A DNA stretch of 47,627 nt. Source: an uncultured Oscillospiraceae bacterium. Lineage in GTDB: Bacteria > Bacillota > Clostridia > Oscillospirales > Ruminococcaceae. The notes under the pieces are model-generated. The model saw only the letters and a program-made list of their open reading frames with translations. It searched no databases and was not told where the DNA came from. A program made the translations under genes and the position numbers. The stretch is from NCBI GenBank assembly GCA_910588145.1, contig CAJUPO010000014.1, forward strand, positions 1 through 47,627, read 5' to 3'. Every line of letters begins with the position of its first letter. The stretch's first letter is position 1. Shown here piece by piece: positions 23,670-32,436 of this stretch.

Positions 23670-23988
23670 CCTCCATATATATAATAACACTTATTTAGTT
23701 TTTTTTCTGTCGAATAATGTATATTTTTTCACAAAATTTTATTTTACGTTTGAAAAAAGTCGTTTAACCCTGATTTTACCGAGGTTTGACGAATTGGTTA
23801 AAAGATAAAAAAATGAAAAAAGCTGGTAAAATATAGTAAAAAATGCTAAAAAATGGTATATTTGGTCAATTCAATTAACTTAAAAAAGTTGGCATTTGTC
23901 GAAAATTGTGTAAATTTTTACTTAAATAAACTGTATCATTTTAATAACAGCTTTTCAAAGAATGTTGTTTGCATGAATATAAAAAAAG
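23670..23988. other. AT-rich intergenic region without a gene
   Basis: No ORF that I can support. It contains an imperfect inverted repeat (tttaacc about 23764, ggttaaa about 23798) and several AT-rich repeats of the form gctggtaaa / atgctaaaa. I see no RNA gene. Confidence 0.5.
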
Positions 23989-24018
23989 AGCTGCGCAGTT
24001 AATTCTGCGCAGCTTTTT
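23989..24018 (-). terminator. Strong terminator of the giant surface-protein gene
   Basis: Perfect 10-bp GC-rich arms (agctgcgcag 23989-23998, ctgcgcagct 24005-24014) with a 6-nt loop. On the - strand it is followed by a T-rich run (the complement of 23981-23988), so it ends the - strand transcript; it may also act on the + strand. Confidence 0.85.
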
Positions 24019-24043
24019 GCGTTCAGTATTTAATTTTTATCAG

Positions 24044-27000
24044 TTAACGCCTGCGTTTTTTTGTAATCAGGCAGCCTGCTATTAATACTGATGAGAGAAT
24101 AAAGCCTGCTGTTACAGTTCTTATTCCTCTATCGCCTGTTTTAGGAGCTCCGGTTGGACGGTTTGTTGTCGCAGGCAGTTTTGCCGTTGTCTGAACTGTC
24201 GTCGTGGTTATCGGAGCAGCCGTAGCTGAAGTCGTACTTGTTGTTGTAGCTGTTGTTTCGCTTGTTGATGTTGATGTAGTAGTAGATGTTGTCTTGTGAA
24301 TGGTTTCTGGTAATAATCCGGTACGAATTGTGGTTTCTGTTGTGCTTGTTTCTGTGCTTACAACCGTTGTTTCAGATGCAGTGGTTTCAGTAGTTGCATC
24401 TGTTATTTCAGTAGGCTCAGTTGCTTCTGTGGTGGTTGTTTCCTCCTCAGTAGGCTCTGTAGCCTCTGTGGTGGTTGTTTCCTCTTCAGTAGGCTCTGTA
24501 GCTTCTGTAGTGGTTGTTTCCTCCTCAGTAGGCTCTGTAACCTCTGTGGCGGTTGTTTCCTCCTCAGTAGGCTCTGTAGCTTCTGTAGTGGTTGTTTCTT
24601 CCTCAGTAGGCTCTGTAGCTTCTGTGGCGGTTGTTTCCTCCTCAGTAGGCTCAGTAGCCTCTGTGGTGGTTGTTTCTTCCTCAGTAGGCTCTGTAGCCTC
24701 TGTAGTGGTTGTTTCTTCCTCAGTAGGCTCTGTAGCCTCTGTGGTAGTGGTTACTGTTGTAGTAGTTGTAACCTGTGTCGTTTCAGTAGTAGTCTGAGTT
24801 GTCGTAACAATTGAAGATGTTACGGTCAGAATAGTTGTTTCTGTAACAGGTGTTGACGTTACTGTGGTAACTGAAGTTTCAGTAGTTGTTACTGTAGTAA
24901 CGGTTGTTTCTGTTGTAGTTACTTCTGTAGTAGTTGTTTCGGTTTCAGTGGTAACAACGGTAGAAGTAACAGTTATAACCGTGGTTACGGTTGTGATTTC
25001 GGTTTCCTCAGTTTCAGCTGCGGTTGTAGTTGTTGTAACTGTTGTATTTGTGGTTTCTGCTGTTGTAACAGTTACAGTTGTTGTTTCAACTGGTTTCAGT
25101 GCGTCAAACATAGTTATAACGCCGTCATAATCGGTTGTAGTTTCACCGATCTTGATGTTCTGAACCTTGCCGTCAATAACTGAGAAAGTGATGTCGGTTG
25201 CGATTTCGTATCCATCCGGAGCAGCGGTTTCCTGGAGTACATAATCACCGTCAGGAATATTTTCAAGTGTAAGCTGTTTATCAGAGGATTCCCAAGTAAT
25301 AATGTTGCCGGAGATGTTAATATCACCGTCAGCAGTTACTTTATCGAGAGAGCCTTCGCCATTGTAGGTAAGCTTCATAGAAGCGCCTGGTAATGGATCA
25401 GAACTTCCGTCTTCATTTTCGCCTACTTTGATAATAGCTACTGTAACGATGGATTCAGTAGTGGTTGTTTCTGTTTCCTTAGTTGTTACTGTTGTAGAAG
25501 TTGTAGTTTCGGTTACAGTAATAACAGTAGAAGTAACAGTCATAACAGTAGTTTCGGTTGTGATTTCGGTTTCCTCAGTTGCAGCTGCGGTAGTTGTTGT
25601 AGTAACTGTTGTAGTGGTTTCTGCTGTAGTAACAGTTACGGTTGTTGTTTCAACTGGTTTCAGTGCGTCAAACATTGTGATAACGCCGTCATAATCAGTT
25701 TCAGTTTCACCGATCTTGACGTTTTGAACCTTGCCGTCAATAACTGAGAAAGTGATGTCGGTTGCGATTTCGTATCCGTCCGGAGCGGCAGTTTCCTGAA
25801 GTACATATTCACCGTCAGGAATGTTTTCAAGAGTCAGCTGTTTATCAGAGGATTCCCAGGTAATTGTGTTGTCGGAGATATTTATATCACCGTCAGCAGT
25901 CACCTTATCAAGAGAGCCTTCGCCGTTGTAGGTAAGCTTCATAGAAGCGCCCGGTAATGGATCAGAACCTCCGTCCTCGTTTTCGCCTATCTTGATAATA
26001 GCTACAGTAGCGCCGGAATCAGTAGTTGTGGTTTCTTCGGTTGTTACCGTAGTAACAGTTGTTACTTCAGTGGTCGTTGTAGTTTCTGTTACAGTAATAA
26101 CAGTAGAAGTAACAGTCATAACAGTAGTTTCGGTTGTGCTTTCAGTCTGCTCAGTTTCAGTTGCGGTAGTTGTTGTAGTAACTGTTGTAGTGGTTTCTGC
26201 TGTTGTAACAGTTACGGTTGTTGTTTCAACTGGTTTCAGTGCGTCAAACATTGTGATAACGCCGTCATAATCAGTTTCAGTTTCACCGATCTTGACGTTT
26301 TGAACCTTGCCGTCAATAACTGAGAAAGTGATGTCGGTTGCGATTTCGTATCCGTCCGGAGCGGCAGTTTCCTGAAGTACATATTCACCGTCAGGAATGT
26401 TTTCAAGAGTCAGCTGTTTATCAGAGGATTCCCAGGTAATTGTGTTGTCGGAGATATTTATATCACCGTCAGCAGTCACCTTATCAAGAGAGCCTTCGCC
26501 GTTGTAGGTAAGCTTCATAGAAGCGCCCGGTAATGGATCAGAACCTCCGTCCTCGTTTTCGCCTATCTTGATAATAGCTACAGTAGCGCCGGAATCAGTA
26601 GTTGTGGTTTCTTCGGTTGTTATCGTAGTAACAGTTGTTTCTGTTGTTGTTACTTCAGTGGTTGTTGTAGTTTCTGTTACGGTAATAACAGTGGAAGTAA
26701 CAGTCATAACAGTAGTTTCGGTTGTGCTTTCAGTTTCCTCAGTGGTAGTTTCAGTAGTTGTAGTAACTGTTGTAGTCGTAGTGACCGCAGTTGTTTCAGT
26801 TACAGTAGTCGTTACAACAGGCTTCAAAGCGTCAAACATTGTAATAACGCCTTCATAAGAAGTTGCAGTGTCACCGACCTTAATGTTCTGAACCTTGCCG
26901 TCGATAACTGAGAAAGTAATTTCGGTTGCGATTTCATAACCATCCGGAGCGGCTGTTTCCTCAAGAACATAATCGCCGTTAGGAATATGGCTAAGAGTTA

Positions 27001-30000
27001 ACTGCTTATCTGTAGATTCCCAAGTAATAGTGTTGCCGGAAATATTTATATCGCCGTCGGCAGTTACTTCACTAAGGGATCCGTCACCTGTATAGGTGAG
27101 TTTCATTGATGCACCCGGCAGAGGATTTATGCTGCCATCTGAGTTTTCACCAACTTTAATGATTGAAACGTCAGCGGCAGTATCGTCTTTATTGGTAACG
27201 GAAACCTTGCCGTCGCCGAGTGTGAGATCAATTGGCTGACCGTAGCTGTTTATACCTTGTACGTGCATTGTCAGACCGTTTTTATCGGTATAGAATGCTC
27301 CGTTTGGTACAGCATTTCCGTCAGCGTCAAGCTCGAAAACGTAATATTCTTTGGATGCGTCAAGCTTTTCAAATGTGACAGTATCTTTAATACCCTTAGA
27401 ATTACCGCTCATTGTAAGAGTTTTGGTTTCGATAGGTTCGCCGGTACCGTCTGCATTATCGAAAAGGCCGAATGTAAATTCAGCTGTTTTGCAAAGCTCA
27501 GAGATATAAGTTTTTTCAACTGTAATATCAATCGGTTCATCGTAAAGAATATCTGAGAAGCTTTTAATTTCGACGTTGTTAGCGCCCTTAAGGTTAAATT
27601 CCTTAAGTTTGCCCGGTGTGTTTTTAATCTCGTCGGGAATATTGTCCTTAGCAGTTTCAGCGTCCTGTCCGTAGAAGATAAGGTAAATATCGACAGGCTT
27701 GTAACCGGCAGGTGTATTAATTTCTACCAGATGATAAAGAGTATCAGCCTGAATATTATATTTATCTCCGCCGATAATAACCTGACCGTTCAGATTGGTT
27801 TCATCTGTTACATAACTATCAGTAGGATCACTGTACTTGCTGATTTCGAATTTAACTCCGCTAAGCTTTTCAGGAGGGGAACCTGTACCGTATTTAGTAA
27901 TCTGAAGAATTACATGATTTCCGATTGCGCCGGATTCAGAAGACGCTGTAAGATAATGTCTTACATCAACGCTTTCTCCGGTTGTTCCCTGAATTTCCTT
28001 GTAGCCTTTAATATAGGCGTCGTTTGTGTAGCTGCATAAAGAGCCTGTGCTTCCGATAGCATTAATCGTATATTTGATATCGATTTTCATTTCATCCGGA
28101 AGAGTAAAGACAATTGTTTTTGCAGCGCTGTCATAAGTGTAGGAGTATTCGGAAGAGGAAAGAAGCCTGTCGTTTCCATAAACCTCAATTGAACTTGGAT
28201 CAAGGTCAATATTTACAGCATTGTCACTGCTGAGCTTCATGTTGTCAACAAGAGTAATTTTGCCGTTTGACTGTGTTGAAAGCTTAGAGGCTGATTTATT
28301 GACTGTCAGGGTGAATTTTGCATTGTTGCCTTCCCATGTGAGTCCCTTATCAACCATATCAACATCTTTACCGGCGTCATATTCCTGTGTAAACGATGTT
28401 CTTCCGTTAACGTCGTCAATTGTATAATCGATTACGTTAGTAAAGTTTTGTTTTTGTGAATGGCTGCTGCTTTCAAGAAGCCATGATGAAGCGTCTTCAA
28501 CTTCAGTTTTATAGATAATTGTAATTCCCTTGAAAGCATCGCTTTCAATAGATGTATTATCTATTGTAGCTCCGTCGTTGAGAGCTGTAAGAGCGCTTAT
28601 CCATTTACTTGAATTTGACGGGTCATAATTAAAATTGATTGTTTGACCGTCTGATGAAACATTAAGCGCTTCAGCGGCACCTTCGTACATATCCGGAACA
28701 GTCTGCCAATTATATCCGCCATTATTAATTGAAGTCTGACCGTACTGGAAATCGAAGTATAAGCCCACTGTTGCTGAACCGTCAACATATTTTAATCCTG
28801 ACGGCAGATAGTCAGAGATGCTTACTGATCCGCTGGTTTTAAGTTTCTGATTTTCGTCAAGAACTGCGGACTTATCAATAAGAATAGTCCATACAAGCTC
28901 ATTGCCTTCTTTTTTGAATTCTGTTCCGTCAGGGAGTTTAACTTTATTGCCGCTACCGTCAATAACCTTTCCGTCCCCTTTAACAACAAGTTCCGGATAA
29001 TAATATCTGGAAATCGGAGTTGATTCGTCTGTTGAGGAATTTCCGTCGCCGTAAGATATATTTGCCTGATTTTCAATGCTTGATGTTGCAGGATCATAAC
29101 CAGGCTTTACTCCGGATGCAAATCTGATAACAAGCTTCTGATTTACAGCCTTTTCAAGACCGGCTTCGGTCATAACAACCTTAAGACCCATGTTGTAGTA
29201 TACAGCAGTATAGTCTGTGCCGTATTCGAGGGCAGAGCCTCCCGCTGTTACTGTAACGTCATCTTCAAAGCTCAGGGAACCATTCTCATAACCGGAAAAA
29301 TCGCAGTTGCCGGAATAGTTATTATCCCAGATTTCATATTTCTTGCAGCCTTCCGGAATGTTTGCGGAAATTTCCCATTCAATTGTACCTCGGTCAGCGT
29401 CATAGCTGTAAGGTACCGGATTCTTTTCAGAAGAAATTCCGACTCCGTTAGTAGAAGCTGATCCTTCAGTCATACCGATCTGAACTTTGGAGCCGTCATC
29501 AGTTTCCTTGTTCAGAACCGCACTGTTTTTAACAGTGTGCGACATGAAAGAATCAAGTATGCTTTCATCTACGCTGGTGTCGTAACTCAATGTGTAGTAC
29601 GTTCCGTTGTCGTCTGTATGCTCTTCAAAGTCGGACAAGGAAATGTTGCTTAAATCCAGATCTCCTGAATATGAAAGATTCTCGCCGAGAATGTCTGATA
29701 CAGAAAGCTTGCTCAAATCATCTTCATTCTGACCCGGTATAACTTTGATTGTCCATGTGACAGTTTTTGACTCTTCATTTAAGATTCCGGTTTTTGTGAT
29801 TGAAGATTTAGTAACCGGAGCTGTTGCTCCGCCTGAATTGTCAAGCGTTTTGTCATTGTCATCATGACCGGTTACCTTGGCATTGTTCTGAACATCATTT
29901 TCAAACGAATTGGAATCGCTGAAATATTCGTCAGAAACAGTCATCTGATATGTCAGTGTAAGCGTTGTGTCAGCCGGCAGTATAACTGTGCTGTCAGGTG

Positions 30001-30796
30001 TAAATGTGCAGTTATTTCCGCTTATTTCGCCTGAGAAAGTATAGCTGTTGCCTTGGCTGTCTGTTGCTGTAACTGATGAGAGATTTTCTGCTGTGCCGAT
30101 TAGGTATTTGCCCCATGAATCTTCAATTTTGTCGATGGTGACATTTCCGTTGTTGGCAATTACTTCAACAGTGAAAAGGTAGTCATTTCCGGATAAATGA
30201 GTTGCTTTTTTACCAAGAACCACGTTTGTATTGAGGTCCGGTTTAACTTCATAGATCACGTCTTTGATTCCGACCTGCTGAGTATTTCCGCCGTCTGAAT
30301 CAAAATTGATTGTACCGTTCTGCTGTACCCAGAATGTAATATCGCTGCTTCCCTGGGAGTCTACATAGCTCTTATCCAGTTTAAAGTAATACGTATTATT
30401 TTCAATACAATATTCGCCGCAGTCGATGCTTCCGGATTTCATAATGCCGCTTGGGACAGTGTCAAGAATAACTGTTTCGGTAGGATCAAGAGGTATGCTG
30501 TACCATACTTCAGCCTGAAAGCCTTTTAGGTTACTCATTACGCCGTCGAGTCTGTACTGTACTTTGCTTTTGTCCGGTATTACACTGCCGTCTTTAATTT
30601 CAGTTCCATCTGCGAGTGTAAACACTATTTTCAGTGGGTTGTCGTCCGAAAGAACTGTATCTGCCGGAATTACTTCGCTTGGCGCTGCATGGACAGCAGG
30701 GAAAGTCTGAATAATGGCAGAAAACATAAAGATGATTGACAGAAGAATACTTACCGTACGTTTGGTTAGATTTGTTTTAGTTTGTTGTGATTTCAT
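24044..30796 (-). CDS. Giant sortase-anchored surface adhesin with SpaA/Cna-B-type repeats and Thr-rich linkers
   Basis: A 2250-residue protein. An N-terminal signal peptide ends near AVHA (residues 34-37). Residues about 40-950 look like a series of adhesin or isopeptide-type domains (recurring VTWTIKVIP, GTIEWEISANIP, LVWTILIDK blocks). About 960-1050 is a SpaA-like domain (GVKFEISKY, LVEINTPAGYKP). Another pilin-type domain spans about 1080-1190 (VEKTYISELCKTAEFTFGLF). Four near-identical SpaA-type domains follow (about 1209-1900), separated by Thr/Val-rich linkers, then a long Thr/Glu/Pro tract. The C-terminus has APKTGD, a hydrophobic helix and KKRRR, an LPXTG-type cell-wall sorting signal. 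It has its own promoter and terminator. A role in adhesion or colonisation is inferred from architecture. Confidence 0.88.
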   Translation of the reverse strand: MKSQQTKTNLTKRTVSILLSIIFMFSAIIQTFPAVHAAPSEVIPADTVLSDDNPLKIVFTLADGTEIKDGSVIPDKSKVQYRLDGVMSNLKGFQAEVWYSIPLDPTETVILDTVPSGIMKSGSIDCGEYCIENNTYYFKLDKSYVDSQGSSDITFWVQQNGTINFDSDGGNTQQVGIKDVIYEVKPDLNTNVVLGKKATHLSGNDYLFTVEVIANNGNVTIDKIEDSWGKYLIGTAENLSSVTATDSQGNSYTFSGEISGNNCTFTPDSTVILPADTTLTLTYQMTVSDEYFSDSNSFENDVQNNAKVTGHDDNDKTLDNSGGATAPVTKSSITKTGILNEESKTVTWTIKVIPGQNEDDLSKLSVSDILGENLSYSGDLDLSNISLSDFEEHTDDNGTYYTLSYDTSVDESILDSFMSHTVKNSAVLNKETDDGSKVQIGMTEGSASTNGVGISSEKNPVPYSYDADRGTIEWEISANIPEGCKKYEIWDNNYSGNCDFSGYENGSLSFEDDVTVTAGGSALEYGTDYTAVYYNMGLKVVMTEAGLEKAVNQKLVIRFASGVKPGYDPATSSIENQANISYGDGNSSTDESTPISRYYYPELVVKGDGKVIDGSGNKVKLPDGTEFKKEGNELVWTILIDKSAVLDENQKLKTSGSVSISDYLPSGLKYVDGSATVGLYFDFQYGQTSINNGGYNWQTVPDMYEGAAEALNVSSDGQTINFNYDPSNSSKWISALTALNDGATIDNTSIESDAFKGITIIYKTEVEDASSWLLESSSHSQKQNFTNVIDYTIDDVNGRTSFTQEYDAGKDVDMVDKGLTWEGNNAKFTLTVNKSASKLSTQSNGKITLVDNMKLSSDNAVNIDLDPSSIEVYGNDRLLSSSEYSYTYDSAAKTIVFTLPDEMKIDIKYTINAIGSTGSLCSYTNDAYIKGYKEIQGTTGESVDVRHYLTASSESGAIGNHVILQITKYGTGSPPEKLSGVKFEISKYSDPTDSYVTDETNLNGQVIIGGDKYNIQADTLYHLVEINTPAGYKPVDIYLIFYGQDAETAKDNIPDEIKNTPGKLKEFNLKGANNVEIKSFSDILYDEPIDITVEKTYISELCKTAEFTFGLFDNADGTGEPIETKTLTMSGNSKGIKDTVTFEKLDASKEYYVFELDADGNAVPNGAFYTDKNGLTMHVQGINSYGQPIDLTLGDGKVSVTNKDDTAADVSIIKVGENSDGSINPLPGASMKLTYTGDGSLSEVTADGDINISGNTITWESTDKQLTLSHIPNGDYVLEETAAPDGYEIATEITFSVIDGKVQNIKVGDTATSYEGVITMFDALKPVVTTTVTETTAVTTTTTVTTTTETTTEETESTTETTVMTVTSTVITVTETTTTTEVTTTETTVTTITTEETTTTDSGATVAIIKIGENEDGGSDPLPGASMKLTYNGEGSLDKVTADGDINISDNTITWESSDKQLTLENIPDGEYVLQETAAPDGYEIATDITFSVIDGKVQNVKIGETETDYDGVITMFDALKPVETTTVTVTTAETTTTVTTTTTATETEQTESTTETTVMTVTSTVITVTETTTTTEVTTVTTVTTEETTTTDSGATVAIIKIGENEDGGSDPLPGASMKLTYNGEGSLDKVTADGDINISDNTITWESSDKQLTLENIPDGEYVLQETAAPDGYEIATDITFSVIDGKVQNVKIGETETDYDGVITMFDALKPVETTTVTVTTAETTTTVTTTTTAAATEETEITTETTVMTVTSTVITVTETTTSTTVTTKETETTTTESIVTVAIIKVGENEDGSSDPLPGASMKLTYNGEGSLDKVTADGDINISGNIITWESSDKQLTLENIPDGDYVLQETAAPDGYEIATDITFSVIDGKVQNIKIGETTTDYDGVITMFDALKPVETTTVTVTTAETTNTTVTTTTTAAETEETEITTVTTVITVTSTVVTTETETTTTEVTTTETTVTTVTTTETSVTTVTSTPVTETTILTVTSSIVTTTQTTTETTQVTTTTTVTTTTEATEPTEEETTTTEATEPTEEETTTTEATEPTEEETTATEATEPTEEETTTTEATEPTEEETTATEVTEPTEEETTTTEATEPTEEETTTTEATEPTEEETTTTEATEPTEITDATTETTASETTVVSTETSTTETTIRTGLLPETIHKTTSTTTSTSTSETTATTTSTTSATAAPITTTTVQTTAKLPATTNRPTGAPKTGDRGIRTVTAGFILSSVLIAGCLITKKRRR
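24410..24750 (-). repeat. 39-bp tandem repeat encoding EATEPTEEETTTT
   Basis: Eight full copies and one partial copy of a 13-residue unit (variants with TTAT or EVT) lie just before the cell-wall anchor region. The in-frame 39-bp period means copy-number change by slippage would not break the gene. It probably forms an extended, possibly glycosylated stalk. Confidence 0.85.
25106..27175 (-). repeat. Four long direct repeats encoding SpaA-type domains
   Basis: Copies anchored at 25106, 25670, 26246 and 26834 are spaced 564, 576 and 588 bp apart, all multiples of 12. The middle two (about 25650-26020 and 26226-26596) appear virtually identical over about 370 bp, indicating recent duplication or gene conversion. 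The outer two carry scattered substitutions. Each unit encodes one domain (LPGASMKLTY, DGDINIS, YVLQETAAPDGYE) plus a Thr-rich linker. Confidence 0.85.
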
Positions 30797-30823
30797 ATTT
30801 TTCTCCTTTCAGAAATATTTTAA

Positions 30824-30910
30824 TGAATCATAGCTTCGGAGTATGACGGAAACTACATTCAGAAAAATTTCACAATAAATCTGCATATAAAATACTTCGG
30901 TTATGATTCA
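30824..30910 (-). promoter_or_regulatory. Possible 5' UTR stem of the adhesin transcript
   Basis: TGAATCATA (30824-30832) pairs with TATGATTCA (30902-30910), and AGTAT (30840-30844) with ATACT (30892-30896), across an internal loop. This could fold most of the roughly 110-nt leader between the promoter and the ATG. The function is unknown; the remaining gap sequence (30945-31065) shows nothing else. Confidence 0.4.
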
Positions 30911-30915
30911 ATACA

Positions 30916-30944
30916 ATTATATCATATAATACCGTTTAATTCAA
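30916..30944 (-). promoter_or_regulatory. Promoter of the giant adhesin gene
   Basis: On the - strand, TTGAAT (30944-30939), a 17-bp spacer and a perfect TATAAT (30921-30916). Confidence 0.75.
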
Positions 30945-31065
30945 GACCAATTGTATGGAAATACGCTGTATTTAGGCGGTTTACATTATTTTTGAATAGT
31001 TGTTTAGGTGATAAATACCAAATAAAATGGTATATATGTTAATTAAAACTATTTTACTATAACTA

Positions 31066-31095
31066 TTGACAGATGTTAATGATTAATGTTAAAAT
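31066..31095 (+). promoter_or_regulatory. Promoter of the nitroreductase gene
   Basis: TTGACA at 31066-31071, an 18-bp spacer and TAAAAT at 31090-31095, about 28 bp before the ATG at 31124. Confidence 0.7.
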
Positions 31096-31123
31096 TATAT
31101 AAAAATATTTTGGAGTGAAAGCA

Positions 31124-31666
31124 ATGGAATTTGAGAAAATTATAGAGGAAAGAAGAAGCATAAGACGTTTTGATTCGTCAAAGAAGGCAAGCCGAGAAAT
31201 GATTGAAGAAATAATCAGGGCGGCTGTTGAGGCTCCGTCATGGAAGAATCAGCAGACTTCAAGATACTATTGTATATTGAACGAAGAATTGAAATTAAAA
31301 TTCCGCTCAGAATGTCTGCCGGAATTTAATGCAAGAAATTCAGAGGGAGCGTCAGCTCTTATAGTGGCAGCATTTGTAAAAAACTGTGTAGGATTTAATG
31401 CTAACGGAGAACCGGTAAATGAAATCGGCAACGGATGGGGCTGCTACGATCTCGGACTTCAAAACGAAAATATGATATTAAAAGCAAGAGAACTTGGTAT
31501 GGATACGCTTATTATGGGAATTAGAGACGCTAATAAAATTCAGTGTATGATGAATATTCCGGAAAGTGAAACAGTCGTCGCAGTTATTGCAGTTGGGTAT
31601 GCCTTTGAAAGACTGAAAAAGCCGGAAAGAAAAACCGTTGAGGAAATAGCAAAGTTTTTTATATGA
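31124..31666 (+). CDS. Nitroreductase-family FMN oxidoreductase
   Basis: A 180-residue protein starting at ATG 31124, 8 nt after GGAG; GTG 31115 is an unlikely alternative because it overlaps that site. The N-terminal ERRSIRRFDSSK motif, the AAVEAPSWKNQQTSRYY FMN-binding region and GYAFERLKKPERK at the end are typical of the short nitroreductase family, NAD(P)H-dependent FMN enzymes acting on nitro compounds or quinones. It is a single-gene unit with its own promoter and terminator. The physiological substrate is unknown. Confidence 0.88.
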   Translation: MEFEKIIEERRSIRRFDSSKKASREMIEEIIRAAVEAPSWKNQQTSRYYCILNEELKLKFRSECLPEFNARNSEGASALIVAAFVKNCVGFNANGEPVNEIGNGWGCYDLGLQNENMILKARELGMDTLIMGIRDANKIQCMMNIPESETVVAVIAVGYAFERLKKPERKTVEEIAKFFI

Positions 31667-31672
31667 AAAAAA

Positions 31673-31702
31673 GCGGATATAATTATCCGCCTTAATTTTT
31701 TA
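31673..31702 (+). terminator. Terminator after the nitroreductase gene
   Basis: 7-bp arms gcggata / tatccgc (31673-31679, 31684-31690), 4-nt loop, followed by TTAATTTTTT. Confidence 0.75.
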
Positions 31703-31722
31703 TAATTAACATTTATGTTTTA

Positions 31723-32400
31723 ATGCCGAGAAGAGCACCAGAACGTATGCCATGTGCGAATACTACCAAAGGCGGACAGCTTGTAACAGAATTTAATCTT
31801 AAATCAAGAGAAAGCATCAGGTATCATATCCTGTTTCCGGATTTGTACCTTTACCTAAAAAATGTATGTTTTGCTGGTACTGATTCTTTGATGTTATGGA
31901 ACGCAAATCCTGAGCTTGTAACCGAAAATGAGTTTGTTGAAACCGCTGCAGATTCAGGTTTGTCGATATTAAACAGTAATAGTAAAAGTGTACAGTTTGA
32001 TAATTTATTAAATCGTTATCCTGAAGCTGTATTTGAATCACTAAGCAACGGAAAAATTGCTTTGATACTTCCACATAAGCAGGTGGATTATCCTATACAT
32101 ACTACAAATGGCTTAAAGCAGCTGTATCCTTTATCTGTATATAATCTGCCTGTAGCTGATTTTGTCAGCAATACTTCAGGTACAGTGGATAAGAATTATA
32201 CAAAACAAGTAAAGAAAATTGCAGAAATGATAAACAACTTTTATCATTTTCCGGAAGGTAGACAGATTCAGTATATTCCTGTGCTCAATGATAGGGAGAA
32301 CTTACCTCCATTAGATCAGAAATGGAAAGAGGGTGATTACATTCTTGTAGGTGATATTATTTTATTATACTATTTACTTTTGTGGTTAAATATGCTATAA
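31723..32400 (+). CDS. Unrecognised ORF, possibly a gene fragment
   Basis: A 225-codon open frame with no clear ribosome-binding site before ATG 31723 and an atypical N-terminus (MPRRAPERM). The middle reads like a soluble or extracytoplasmic domain (NGKIALILPHK, QIQYIPVLNDRENLPPLDQKW). The last 20 residues form a hydrophobic segment (ILLYYLLLWL) that stops abruptly at the promoter of the next gene. The arrangement, an extracytoplasmic-type domain then the start of a membrane helix, could be the N-terminal part of a larger membrane protein such as an ABC permease. I do not recognise the family. Confidence 0.4.
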   Translation: MPRRAPERMPCANTTKGGQLVTEFNLKSRESIRYHILFPDLYLYLKNVCFAGTDSLMLWNANPELVTENEFVETAADSGLSILNSNSKSVQFDNLLNRYPEAVFESLSNGKIALILPHKQVDYPIHTTNGLKQLYPLSVYNLPVADFVSNTSGTVDKNYTKQVKKIAEMINNFYHFPEGRQIQYIPVLNDRENLPPLDQKWKEGDYILVGDIILLYYLLLWLNML

Positions 32401-32401
32401 T
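32373..32401 (+). promoter_or_regulatory. Promoter of the DNRLRE protein gene
   Basis: Perfect TATAAT at 32396-32401 and a weak -35 (TTTACT at 32373-32378) with a 17-bp spacer. It overlaps the last codons of the preceding ORF. Confidence 0.5.
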
Positions 32402-32436
32402 TATTGTAGTAAAATATATATTATTTGGAGGAATAT

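Noticed and set aside
23670..23988. A pair of similar 24-bp AT-rich segments beginning GTCGAA as a regulatory repeat
   Set aside because: The match is only partial and within very AT-rich DNA, where such similarity is expected by chance.
24410..24750. A CRISPR-like array
   Set aside because: The 39-bp units are contiguous, without unique spacers, keep the reading frame and encode a 13-residue protein repeat.
24300..26858. Several + strand Val/Ser-rich open frames opposite the adhesin gene
   Set aside because: They are the antisense of Thr-rich codons (ACT/ACA read as AGT/GTT/TGT) and follow the repeat pattern of the real - strand gene. They have no ribosome-binding sites and no plausible protein character.
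27257..28427. + strand open frames opposite the adhesin gene at 27257, 27731 and 28221
   Set aside because: They overlap the strongly supported - strand gene, have no ribosome-binding site and encode no recognisable protein.
31723..32400. Assignment as a bacteriocin-associated ABC permease fragment
   Set aside because: The layout (extracytoplasmic-like domain then a cut-off helix) would fit, but no specific motif was recognised, so it is left as an unknown ORF.
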